NCBI GenBank assembly: GCA_023212725.1
Contig: JALBYF010000026.1
Location: forward strand, 124,001 to 188,000
From: Tranzscheliella williamsii
Taxonomy: Eukaryota; Basidiomycota; Ustilaginomycetes; Ustilaginales; Ustilaginaceae
Length of the DNA stretch: 64,000 bases
Direction: 5' to 3'
This document shows positions 1 to 9,541 of this stretch, piece by piece. The position numbers were made by a program, and so were the translations under genes. Numbering within the stretch: the stretch's first letter is position 1; every line of letters begins with the position of its first letter. The notes under the pieces were generated by a model. That model was not told the DNA's origin. It made no database searches and was given only the letters and a program-made list of their open reading frames with translations.

Positions 1-1
1 T

Positions 2-370
2 TTCGCTGCGGTTGCCTTTGCGCTCGTCTATTTCGCGTATCCAGAGACGGCGGGTGTTCCGCTCGAGGAGATCGGCGCGCTGTTCGGCGATGAGATTGCC
101 GTTCCGCAGGACGAGGACGAGGAAGAGGAGCAGGAGGACTACACGCCGCGTCCGCTGCGGCGCTCGATCTCCAGCCATCCACGGATGCAGTCCGAGGAAG
201 AGCGCACCGCGCGCGCCGTCGCCGCTCGCGTCGCTGCCGAGGAGCGCAGAGCGGCCCGCTCCTTCTTCAGCATCGGCAGTAGCAGCGGGCTCCTCGGCCG
301 TCTGTTCGGGCGCAAGACCGCCACACCAGACAGGAGGCTCTACGAGGGAGTTCACACCGAGGAGCACTAG
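2..370 (+). CDS. MFS sugar transporter, C-terminal end (partial)
   Basis: This is the 3' end of a gene entering from the left edge; the frame is open from base 2 to the TAG at 368-370. The first residues form the end of a last transmembrane helix, followed by PETAGVPLEEIGALFGDE. That matches the PETxGxxLEE signature at the end of helix 12 in the sugar porter family of the major facilitator superfamily (plasma-membrane hexose or other sugar uptake). About 90 hydrophilic residues follow: an acidic stretch (DEDEEEEQED), then an Arg/Ser-rich cytosolic tail. Substrate cannot be inferred because the pore-lining helices lie outside the window. The family call is fairly safe from the signature alone. 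Confidence 0.8.
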   Translation, partial: FAAVAFALVYFAYPETAGVPLEEIGALFGDEIAVPQDEDEEEEQEDYTPRPLRRSISSHPRMQSEEERTARAVAARVAAEERRAARSFFSIGSSSGLLGRLFGRKTATPDRRLYEGVHTEEH

Positions 371-904
371 GAATCCGGCCCTTTCAATCACCAGCAGCGT
401 CATCAGCGGCGGCGGGGTGAGCCGTCCATCCCGCTTCAGAACCTCGACACGCCTCGGCAGAGCATCACCGTCGGCAGCATCGACGACGGCGGCGGTGATG
501 ACGAGGACGAGGACAATGACGATGGCGGCGATCCCTTCCGCAACCAGCACCGCCTGGACGACCGTGCCGTGCCGGACCAGGCCTAACCACCACCTGCCGT
601 CGTCTCTGCGGCCGGTCGAGCGGGGTCTGCTACAGCTGTCGGCTTTTCTTCGCGCCTCGGCCTCTCAGTCCAAGCGGTCGACATGTCTCTCGCACCGCTC
701 GCTCGACCTGCCATTGAAAGGGCCATCCTTCTTCTTTGCGCTTTACGCCCACTGCATTTGTACATGTATGGCAGTGCGGCTCTCGCGTCTCACAATGCTT
801 ATCATCTGTCACGGGCTGTCTTGTTGGCAGAATGTGCTTTCAATGTCCACGTTACGTGCGCTGAGCGAGTTCTGGGCAGCGATGGGAGCCGGGGGGGGGG
901 GGAG
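371..904. other. intergenic region between convergent genes
   Basis: This holds the 3' flank of the sugar transporter and of the small minus-strand gene. Long open frames here are by-products of GC-rich sequence and lack any family motif. A run of 12 G residues sits at 891-902. No RNA gene was seen. Confidence 0.5.
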
Positions 905-1141
905 TTAGATGACGCTGGTTTGTCGGCCGGTGGGGGCGGCTTCTACGTTTTTGGAGCCGTCTGGGTTGCGTTCGCCGGAGGCGAGTTGTTCGGCGGCGCG
1001 GTGCTTGGAGCCCTGGAGCTTGTTGATGCCGTCGGGGCCTACGCCGATGGTTTGCTTGCGGTCGGCGCGGTTGTCGTGGCCGAGGAACCACCAGCCGATG
1101 GCGCCGAAGATGACTGCGAGCGATGGCACGAGTACGCGCAT
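905..1141 (-). CDS. small single-helix membrane protein, unrecognised
   Basis: A 78-residue protein if translated from the ATG at 1141-1139; the frame stays open a little upstream, but this ATG puts a hydrophobic segment right at the N-terminus. Residues 3-18 (VLVPSLAVIFGAIGWW) form one likely transmembrane or signal-anchor helix. A hydrophilic tail rich in Gly, Lys, Asn and Arg follows. The architecture resembles small mitochondrial or ER membrane proteins of fungi, but I do not recognise the family. Codon use looks like its neighbours. It could have an upstream exon, since the open frame continues about 27 codons 5' of the chosen ATG. The function is unknown and the coding status is only probable. 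Confidence 0.45.
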   Translation of the reverse strand: MRVLVPSLAVIFGAIGWWFLGHDNRADRKQTIGVGPDGINKLQGSKHRAAEQLASGERNPDGSKNVEAAPTGRQTSVI

Positions 1142-1952
1142 AGTTGACTGGGTGCGGCCGACCGAGATTTCGGGCGATGTGTGTGCGCCTGCGGTGGTCA
1201 ACAAAAGTGGGTATGCGGGCAAGCGGTAGGGGGCGGGGTTAGTCAGTACGGCGGGATGCTCGCTGGATGTGGCGGGGGGGACGTACCTGGCTTGGGGCCG
1301 TGGGCGTGATCCTCGCGCTCGCCGGTGCGCGTGTCCGGGCGCGACGACCGCGCAGCCACGCCACCTGTAAACCGCCGCACCCCCTGCGGCGCCATCTTGC
1401 TAACACCATACCGGAACATCCTGCGTTGCGTCTAGCGTCGTCGTCCTTGTGCGTTGGCTCCGTGCGTGGCAGTTCGAAAGTCCAAGGCACCGCTTGCCAT
1501 CAAAAGCCAATGGCTATATATACCGCGCCGCATTGCCCAGCGGCCACACATGGCACGCACGAGCCCGACTGCGAACGTACGTCACACGCGCAGAGAGCCT
1601 CTCATTGGTAAGCACTCGCCGCCGACTCCCGCCGCCTTCGCAGGTGGAGGACCCGCACCCCGCCCAGCTGGATGTGTGGCATGACTGATCACGCGCACTC
1701 GACCGCTCCGCTCACGTCATGCTCGCGCCCCATGCGCCGAATTCGCAATTCCCATCTCTCGTGCGGGTCGACGCGTCACGGACTCTAACACACAGTGCTA
1801 ATAGGTTACCCATCGGAACGTTGCTATCAACGAGACGTGAGGTGGCAGGGTTGCCGTGGCGGACACTATTGACGGCGTGCGTAGTTTCACCCGCACGAGA
1901 ACGTCGAGTGTCCTGAGGTGGTCGGAGGGAGGTGGACGCGGCGGGGCGAAGC
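1142..1952. other. intergenic region with a TATA-like box
   Basis: No supported gene. CCAAT at 1507-1511 lies immediately before CTATATATAC (1514-1523). These could be core promoter elements, but their spacing is unusually tight and the direction is unclear. Nearby short open frames match no family. Confidence 0.3.
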
Positions 1953-3628
1953 TTAATACGGGAGCTGCTTGGGCGGGAGAGGGGAGCCCAGGTTGGCCGG
2001 GAAGGCAAGGTCCGGGTCCTGGTCCCTGAGCCTCCTACCGCCGACGAGGACGGGACCGTTCTTCTCCTGGTAGAGCCTCATCCTCTCCTCGATCTCCGGA
2101 CGGAACCATCGCAGCAGGCCCTGGATCGGCCAGGCCGCTGCGTCGGCGAGCGCACAGATGGTGTGGCCCTCCATCTGCTTGGTTAGCTCGTAGATCATGT
2201 CGATCTCGCGATGGTTGCCTCGTCCCTCCTCGAAGCGCTCCATCATGTTGGCCAGCCAGGTGGTCCCTTCTCGGCACGGCGTGCACTGGCCGCACGACTC
2301 GTGCTTGTAGAATTTGGCGAAGCGAGAAATCGCCTGCACCACGTCGGTCGTCTTGTCCATCACGATCACCGCGCCCGTGCCCAAGGACGACTGATTCTCC
2401 CGCAACGAATCAAAGTCCATCAGCACCTCTTCACACTTGTGCTTCGGTAGAATCGGCACCGAAGAACCACCGGGCACAATGCCCAGCAGGTTATCCCATC
2501 CACCGCGGATGCCACCGCCGTGTCGCTCGATAAGCTCCCTGAGCGGGATCGACATTTCTTCCTCGACAACGCAGGGCGTGTTGACGTGCCCAGAAAGGGC
2601 AAACAGCTTTGTCCCTTGGTTCTTCTCTCGACCGAAGCTGGCAAACCACGCCGCGCCTCGTCGGAGGATGGTCGGTGCGGCAGCCACCGTCTCAACGTTG
2701 GCAACCGTAGTAGGGCAACCGAAGAGGCCCACGTCGGCAGGGAACGGAGGCTTCAACCTCGGCTTGCCCTGCTTGCCTTCTAGCGACTCGATCAGCGCCG
2801 TCTCTTCGCCGCAAATATAGGCTCCAGCACCTTTGTGGACGTAGACGTCGAAATCGTAGCCTGAACCGCAGGCGTTCTTGCCGATCAGACCATCTGCGTA
2901 TGCCTCTTTGACGGCGTTCTGCAGATGTGCCACCTCCATATAGAATTCTCCTCGGACGTAAATATAGGCTGCATTGGCGTTCATGGCTCGACCAGCGACA
3001 AGGCATCCCTCGATCAGTTTGTGCGGGTCACCTCGAAGGATCTCCCGGTCCTTGCACGTTCCGGGCTCGCCCTCATCGGCGTTGATGACCAAGTACCTGG
3101 GTCGGTTGTCCTTTTCCCATCCGGGCTTGTTCATGAAGCTCCACTTGAGGCCGGAGGGGAAGCCGGCACCACCTCGACCTCGCATGCCGGACTCCTTCAT
3201 CTGCGAGATGATCCAGTCGTGTCCCTTGAGCAGGATATCCTTGGTACGGTGCCAGTCACCGCGAGCCTTGGCCCCCTTCAAGCCGTGGTCGTGGCGCATG
3301 TAGGCATTCTGGAAAATACGGTCCTGGTCGCGCAGCCCGCCGAAGGAGCGGACAGGGGTGTCGGTGACCGTGGCGAGGCCGCGCGCCTGCGACGGAGTAG
3401 CACACGCCACCTTCGCGGCCCGACCAAGGCTGCTTGCCTGTCGGACGCCGTTCCGTGCGACGTGACCTATTGCAACAAAAGTAAGCGCAGAGGCGAGACG
3501 ATTGGCAAGACAACCGACGTGGCAAAGCATAGGCAAAGGAACGTCAGTACGAGGCTTACGTCAGGCCGTCTTGGCACGAGGGTACGGTAAGGCAGTGCGG
3601 TGCAACTCTACTTACTTGCTCGCTGCAT
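1953..3628 (-). CDS. nuo-51: NADH:ubiquinone oxidoreductase 51-kDa subunit (complex I, FMN/NADH-binding)
   Basis: The homologue of human NDUFV1 and bacterial NuoF. It oxidises NADH, passes electrons to FMN and iron-sulfur cluster N3, and sits at the tip of the matrix arm of complex I. Visible motifs in order: [18 protein letters not shown] (FMN/NADH loop, about residue 100), [13 protein letters not shown], and the cluster ligands [11 protein letters not shown] with a later [14 protein letters not shown]. The open frame alone begins with an implausible N-terminus. I propose exons 3628-3616 and 3466-1953, with a perfect GTAAGT donor at 3615-3610, a TTGCAATAG acceptor and a 149-nt intron. This gives [14 protein letters not shown]..., a typical Arg/Ser-rich, acid-free mitochondrial presequence, and a 508-residue protein of normal family length. 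The 13-nt first exon is inferred from splice signals only. Confidence 0.95.
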
Positions 3629-4222
3629 GCTATGTAGGAGAGGGCGGCGTGAGCAGAACGAGATCAGGAAGGCGATGCTGCCTGTGTCGATGTGGTTCGA
3701 GACGAAGAGATACAGCCAACGACAGCGATGAACCGACGAACCGCTGTGGGTGGCACTCGGTTTTGTCGCCCGCTTGCTCACTGCTTTGTCGATGCGACAG
3801 CCTTTCGCCTCTCGGTCGGAAGAATTGCACGCGCCAATCCAACTATTCACGATGCTGAATTTGTAATCTAGTCCAGCGGCCAGCCTAATAAACAGGGCGA
3901 TGGTCTTAATATATGAAATAAGAATGCCTGTCCAATCAGCAGCCGTCCAATTCTCACAAGTGCAGCCAGCCTCTCGGTCCCGTAGAATCGGTCTAACAAC
4001 AGCTACAGGTGCCAACCACAGTCTAACAACAAACCAGCCTTGTTGGTGCCTTCTTGGTTGATTGGTGGTGCGCAGACTGTACTCGTAACTGGGCCTTACA
4101 CCCTACCGGACCCCACACATTATCGATGCATCACCAAGCCCCACTCTTGTATTTCTCTAGATGCTAGGGTATATGCGGCTTCCCTTCTTGAGCCGAACAC
4201 GGGCAACATCGTCGCAGAGTGA
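3629..4222. other. intergenic region, nothing recognised
   Basis: This stretch lies between the 5' end of the complex I gene and the 3' end of the four-helix membrane protein. No motif-bearing open frame, tRNA or repeat was seen. Confidence 0.5.
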
Positions 4223-5075
4223 TCAATAGCTCAGCGAGTCCGCCGAAGTATCCCCTTTCAAGCTGCGAGCGTGAGCGTCAAAGAAGACAAACGTACAAAA
4301 TTGCATGTTTAGTATCAGCCTGCAAAAAGAGGCGAAGGGCAACCGTCGGGAAAACTTACCTGTCCTGCTCGTCGCTATGACCGTTTTGCGCGGCGCGTTG
4401 CTTCTGGCCATAGGCGCGCTGGCAGAAGCAAAAGTACATCTGTTGCCAAAGCACAACAACACGGACGAGTAAGTAGCTGCCAGGCGGCGGGGAAGAGTCG
4501 CATGAAGCGGCAGAAGGACGCTGGCTTACCTGGGTGAGGAAGAGAAGTACGATGAGGCCGCCCATAGCGGCGACCTGCGCCCAGGTGAAGTAATTGCAGA
4601 TGTTTTTACCTGGGGCGAAGGAGTCGAGGCCGGGGATCTGGACGCCGTTGGCGCTGTCCATGGGAGGGTTTCCGTAGATGCGCGCGCAGGTGTCTGCGGC
4701 GAGGGCGTGCTTGGTGGCGATGAGGATGGTGCCGATGGCAGCGATGACGGCGCCGGTGAGTGTGGTGAGCATATTGAGGCGGATGTAGGCGCGGTAGGTC
4801 ATGCTGGCGTCGCGGCGCACCGTCAGCAGGCCTACAACTTGCAGCACCAGCGACACAATACCCAAAATGAGCAGCACCACATGGTACCACGACGGCAGGA
4901 CGCCATCGGCCGACACGATGGACGGCGTCGTCGTCGTCAGCGCCACCACGCACCCCGCGACAAAGGCAAACTCCAGCGGAATCAGGTAGGCCCCCACCTT
5001 GACGATCGGATAGGTCAGGCAGCAGAACTCCACCCCCCGCCCGCGGCTGCCCTTCTTAGGGTAGTCTGACTCCAT
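4223..5075 (-). CDS. fungal four-helix membrane protein, unrecognised family
   Basis: I propose three exons: 5075-4530, 4439-4360 and 4262-4223. The introns are 4529-4440 (90 nt, CAG/GTAAGC to CAACAG) and 4359-4263 (97 nt, GTAAGT to CTCGCAG). The frame is consistent throughout, giving 221 residues. Four hydrophobic segments are visible: IPLEFAFVAGCVVAL, VVLLILGIVSLVLQVVGLL, LTTLTGAVIAAIGTILIA and AAMGGLIVLLFLTQ. A short Cys-containing juxtamembrane stretch (MYFCFCQRAYG) and a polar tail follow. Reading through the first intron gives a less sensible C-terminus, which supports splicing. The topology resembles MARVEL-like or tetraspan proteins of fungi, but no diagnostic motif allows a name. An alternative acceptor inside intron 2, just after TTTTTGCAG, is also in frame, so the C-terminus is uncertain. 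Confidence 0.65.
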
Positions 5076-7068
5076 GGCGGCGCGCTGCTCACAAATGCCG
5101 AGAGCGGTGGCTTCGGATGTACGGGTGGGTCAGGACAGACGAATAGCTGATCAACCTAAGAGGCCTTGCAGTATGATGGACTTGAACGAGCGTAATTTTC
5201 AGACTGGAAAAGATGTGGGTGCGATAGCTATGTCTGCCAGAGACAAAGCAGCAGGCCGTAGTTCGCTGAGGCTCAAGACCGAGATCTTCCAGAGATCTAG
5301 CGTTTGGACTGAACAAGGAAAAACAGAGGAGCACTTGATGATGATGGCGAGCAAGCAAAACAGGTGCGGGCTGCTCTCCAAAGAGACGGCCAGCTCAGTT
5401 CGAAGCCGCCGAGACTGCTGGGCGGGGGTAAGAGTGACAGGTATCGTGACAGTGCCCAACGGGGGTTGCCAGAGTCGGCCGTCGACTCTACTCCAACCTG
5501 CCATGCAGGGTACCACTACGTCAGATGGCTACTGGATGCCTGGGATCGGCAGCTCGGTACCTTTGCGACCAGAGTCGTCCAGTGCGGACTGGAGCCGGCG
5601 TTCATGCCATTGGAAGAAGAATCTACTATTTCTCCGCAGCGGTCCATTATTGCGGCGTCTTTGAAACCAGATAGGAATCCAAAACATGCACTGCTGCAAG
5701 CTGAAGAGCCAGCCAACAGCGAGGCGCCCAAAAATAAGATTAGTTACACCTAAAAAATGTGAGCGCGTTGCTATGGAGGCGACATATCAGCTGCGTCACC
5801 GACCCGCAAGAATCCATATGGGTGCCCAGCAATGCCAACATCTATCGATTATGCAGCCTTATCTAGCCACCGTTAGAACTGTCTGCCCGTGGCGAGTCGG
5901 CCTTAGTCTCGACCGGGCATCGCACAGTACAGGTGGAAGGCTTCGTTAAGGCGTGCCCGAGACGATTTCAGCATACCTGTGCCACAGATGCCTTTACTGG
6001 CAGTGACGTTTTCCCTTCACCCTCCTTTTCTCGGCCGTGACCAGCTGGCCTTTCACTTCACTTGTCGCTTCAACCAAGGCTTCTGTCATCGTTTCAATGT
6101 CTTCGTAACAAGAAGCCGGCTATGTAGTTGCGCAGAGCCGATCCACCGTGGCAAAACCGTAGAAAGGCGAAGTGTGCGTAATCCTGGTTGTGGCTCTACA
6201 ATGCCTAGGATGAAGGATTGACACTGAAGCTCAACTGGGGAGCCGCGACTTGCCACATCCTTGCAATCCTGAAGCCATCGAGCAATGCAAGATGGAGGGA
6301 CACCTTCATGTATCACGTGGCCTCGCTGCCTGCACGTCTGATCCACGCCAACCAGCAGTTATGAGTTGTCCGATCTATTTCTCGGTGCGTACGCGGAGGC
6401 AGAAAGGGTCGTCATAGATAGTATTGTAGTGAGGTGGGTAAGAGGGTTTGCGCAAATGGAGCCCGATGGAATCGGGCCCAACTCCGAGGCCCCAAGCGAA
6501 TCGGAAAGTGTAGAGCCGATCGGGGCTAGGCAGAGAAAAGGAGATGAGGGGCGAAGGACAAGGCTCGCGCTAGGCGCATAAGCGAGCTGGAGGAGAGGTG
6601 TGCACCGCACACGGATCGGCATGCAACGCTAGCGTCACGTTGAAATGAGCTAAAGAAAGCGAGCAAACAAACAAACAAGGAGCCCTAACGGATCAATTGC
6701 TAGGAAAGCGGTGACGGTGACAAAAGTGGTGGTGTGAGGAGGAGGGACGGGGGATCAAGCTATATACATGCTGGGTGGTGCGCAGAAGACAAAAGTGAGT
6801 CGGCCGTAAGGAAAGGAGCTCGGATCGCGGAGATGCGGGGATCGGATCGGGATCGGGTATGCGAACGCGCAGGAGTCAAAGGTTCAAATCGTGAGCTGGA
6901 CATCTTCTTGCTGGACGTTGCGCTTACCACATGACGACGCTGCCCGAGACTTGCTAGACAAAAGATTCACAAATAGATCAGGTTCGTCGAGCAAGTTTAC
7001 ACCTACCATCCGCCACCATCATCATAGCACACCTTCATTACCACCAACCATCGTTAGGCGGCAGACCG
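5076..7068. other. 2-kb gene-poor stretch
   Basis: Open frames up to 196 codons occur on both strands, but none has a recognisable motif, consistent composition or paired splice signals. A TATATAC box near 6760-6767 lies about 300 bp upstream of the ATG at 7069 and may belong to that gene's promoter. Nothing else is supported. Confidence 0.4.
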
Positions 7069-8412
7069 ATGTCCAGCAACACGGCTGAGACCGCCAAGGA
7101 TGTTCTTGTCAAGGAACTTCACAGCATCATACAGGAGGAGCAGCGAGAGGAGCATTCGTATCTGCTCAAGGAGCTTAGCGCGTGTTATTACCCCAAGCCC
7201 AATGTCAATAAGACAGTTAGCAAAACAACGGCTGTGAGGATGCTCAGAATCCTCTGCGAAGGCGCCCTAGAGAAACTTGTCAATGCCAAGGCGGATGTAA
7301 CGGGTGTGCTCCTAGTAGTCTTGTCCTACTAGGAAACCCGCTCGACAACCCCATTGAGGGAACTGGTGGGAGTAGCGCTGGTCCCCAGCGCTGTCCAGTG
7401 CGGGCTGTCTTGCTCTGGATTGCGCTGCCTTGACACGCTATAGGACAATAGCAGTGTCGGTATGCTTGTAGCGACTATGCCGTTGGGCGGTAGTCGTGCT
7501 GATGGTGTTGGTGGTGTTGGCGTTGGGCACTGTAAAGAGCGCACGTGCTCCGCCGTGCTGTGCCGGGCAAAGTGCCCGTCAGTATCGCCCCTGCTGCCTG
7601 TTGAGCAGGGAGATACCCTCAATGGTATAGACCACGTGTGAATTGACTAGACTGGATGAGGGTCAACCTCCTCCAGTCTCGGAGTGCCGTACTATATACA
7701 TGTGAGGGGTCTATCATCCACCTACTGTGGAGATGTGGCACAGCTGACGGCTCCGCATAGTGGGAACTCGATATGAAGTGAGTGTGCATGTGTGTGATCC
7801 AATGGCTGATCCTGCAGCCGCTGGCATCACCATTCTTACCTTCGGGACGCGCGATGGTGCACGTGTGGCTCACTGAGAGCTATGACATGTGCAGGGTCGC
7901 GGACCAACCCTGTCACAGGCCCCAACTGGCCAGCCGACACGACAATGCAGGATGACAACTGTCTTGAACTGTTCTTCGACCTTCGCTCACCGATCGCAGA
8001 GCCAATCTATCAGAAGCTCCCGCTTTTGAAGAACAGCCCGAAAGTGCGACATCATCTCACCGTCTGTGGCTTCAGCGACAAGGTCTACCCCGTCATCCAG
8101 GCGCTCGCTCCCGAAGCACGCCGCGTGCTTCCCTTGCTGTTCAGCTTCGCTAGTTCACATCCGGAACAAGACCCCGCCACCCGGATTAACAAGGCTTTCA
8201 GCATGCTCCAAGACAAAGACAAGGTCATTTGGGACCACTTCCATCGCGTGCAAAGCCAGGTCAGCGGCTACTACCCTGACTGGCTGGGAGTTGCTAATGC
8301 AAAGCTGCCTCCGGCGCCCCGAAGCAAAACCAGGCGGTGGGCCAAGGATGCTGAATCGGAGGCCGGGCCGTCGAAGCACACACGAGTCGCCGACGCGTCT
8401 GCTTCTCGCTGA
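7069..8412 (+). CDS. unrecognised protein in two coding blocks
   Basis: Block 1 (7069-7296) starts at ATG and encodes a Lys/Glu-rich helical segment (ELHSIIQEEQREEHSYLLKE). Block 2 (7951-8412) encodes a hydrophobic and acidic stretch (CLELFFDLRSPIAEP) and a basic tail ending at TGA. The two can be joined in frame by a 654-nt intron (GAT/GTAACG donor at 7297, AATGCAG acceptor ending 7950), giving 229 residues. That intron would be far longer than others in this window, and its donor is weak. The alternative is two independent short ORFs (7069-7332 and one from the ATG at 7882). The intervening DNA holds the hairpin array described separately. I recognise no family, so the product and the join are both tentative. 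Confidence 0.4.
7301..7679. repeat. array of nine consecutive perfect or near-perfect hairpins
   Basis: Successive inverted repeats read directly from the sequence: CGGGT+CCTAGTAG / CTACTAGG+ACCCG (7301-7340); AGCGCTGG / CCAGCGCT with a 3-nt loop (7374-7392); GACACGCTAT / ATAGC-a-GTGTC (7432-7458); CGACTA+GCC / GGC+TAGTCG (7472-7496); GGCAC / GTGCC enclosing GAGC / GCTC (7526-7564); CGGGC / GCCCG (7564-7578); CCCTGCT / AGCAGGG (7589-7610); ATACC / GGTAT (7613-7628); AGACTGGA+GAGG / CCTC+TCCAGTCT (7649-7679). The density is far above the rest of the window. This suggests a folded RNA or a hairpin-rich inserted element. I could not match it to tRNA, rRNA, snRNA, RNase P/MRP, telomerase RNA or hammerhead cores. 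Confidence 0.6.
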
Positions 8413-8551
8413 AACATGCCTTGCTTCTCGCGTGCGGAAGAGCACGGACGCGAAGACACTTCAGGCGTCGAGAATGGAGGAATGGTGTTACATTGGTAAG
8501 CATGCATTAGGTGGTTACGGAGCGTGGTGAGATCGCGTTAAGGCATCAGAC

Positions 8552-9165
8552 TCAGACTTGTCCGCGCTGCTCCTGGAGCTTGTTGACCTGTTAAGTACAG
8601 AGCATACAGTAAAGGGCAAGACGTCAGCGCGGTCGACTCGAAGTGCGGCAGGTCCATGAGGACGATACTCACAATGAACAGCGAGGTATCCAAAAAGCTG
8701 TGGATCGGAGGCGAGAAGAGGGAGAAGAGCGAGTGAGCAAACAAGTTCAGGCGCAGGAGCAGTGGCGGCTGCTGAAGCGGCCGAGACTGTTACAGCTTGG
8801 CGAGCGGAGCCGTGGCGGCGCACCGACCAGCAGCAGGAGAGGCTTACCGTTCGACGCAGTTGCTGAGACAAGCCTCTTCTCCTCGGCCGAAGCTGCTGCC
8901 GATGGACGACTTGACGCATTGGTCCCAGCACCTGTCAGTGAACGTGTGGATGGACGATTGAACCCGGGCCTTGGCCTGCTCGGCGTCAAGGAACGTCTGC
9001 AGTTCTGCCGAACAAAGAGGGGGACAAGTCACGATTGCGCGTCAGAGCAAACGTACGGTCGGGACAGGCGTCAGTCAGCACAGCCGGTGTGCGCCCTACT
9101 TGCACTACAGCTGGACGACGTCGTTCCGACTCACCTTTCTGATCAGCTTCTGCGAGGCCCGACAT
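8552..9165 (-). CDS. TIM8: Tim8, small Tim chaperone of the mitochondrial intermembrane space
   Basis: Small Tim proteins form Tim8-Tim13 or Tim9-Tim10 hexamers that escort hydrophobic precursors across the intermembrane space. Four exons fit in frame: 9165-9135, 9004-8848, 8697-8673 and 8587-8552, giving 82 residues. The donors are GTGAGT, GTAAGC and GTGAGT; the acceptors are GGCAG, CACAG and AACAG. The twin CX3C motif is intact: CWDQC and, 15 residues later, CLSNC. It is followed by VERFLDTSLFIVNKLQEQ, the typical Tim8 C-terminal helix. Exon 3 is only 25 nt long and supplies FLDTSLFI. The gene is divergent from the Nop6-like gene, with 376 bp between the two ATGs. Opposite-strand open frames over this locus are by-products. 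Confidence 0.92.
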
Positions 9166-9541
9166 CTTGCGAAACGTGATATGGATGGCCAAGAATGGAA
9201 GTGCAGTCTTGGCTGCTTGTCTATGGCAAAAGCAGATCTTCTTTCGTCACAGTCACAGTGTGAGTGTGGTTTCCGGCTCCCGTGGTTCGCCGTTTCCAGG
9301 CTGTCATGCTTACCAATCTGTTTTGGTGGAGGCAGCAGCCGTGAGCCGCTCGTGGCCCGCTGTGTTTGATTTCGAAAAATTTGGAGAAATGTGTATGTGA
9401 ATTCCGGCTTCGAGCAAGAAAGCAAAAGCTAGCTGTGACTGTGCTGCCTCAGCCCACCCCACACCAACACCACTACCACTACCGCAAGCACACTCACAAA
9501 CCGCTCTACGCAGTATCTTACCGCTACGCTAGATTGTCAGT
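9166..9541. promoter_or_regulatory. shared divergent promoter, TIM8 / NOP6-like
   Basis: These 376 bp lie between two divergent start codons, so both promoters must be here or overlap the genes. The side next to the NOP6-like ATG is rich in CAC/CCA (about 9450-9500). No clear TATA box is present. Confidence 0.5.

Noticed and set aside
12..908. 298-codon plus-strand open frame
   Set aside because: It overlaps the sugar transporter's 3' end in another phase and has only Ser/Arg-rich composition.
1556..1684. Small two-exon gene starting ATGGCACGCACGAGC with a GTAAGC intron
   Set aside because: It gives only about 32 residues with no recognisable similarity; the splice signals alone are not enough.
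5074..5664. 196-codon plus-strand open frame starting next to the four-helix gene
   Set aside because: No motif, mixed composition, no splice or promoter support.
6855..6900. B-box-like GGTTCAAATC
   Set aside because: The T-stem does not pair and no A-box or acceptor stem is found upstream.
7296..7903. Solo LTR: starts TGTAACGGG, with GCGGA on both sides (7291-7295 and 7899-7903) as a 5-bp target duplication
   Set aside because: The right end does not finish in CA and shows no good inverted match to the start; a 5-bp match alone is weak.
8643..9179. 178-codon plus-strand open frame
   Set aside because: It is antisense to TIM8, whose twin CX3C motif and splice sites are unambiguous.
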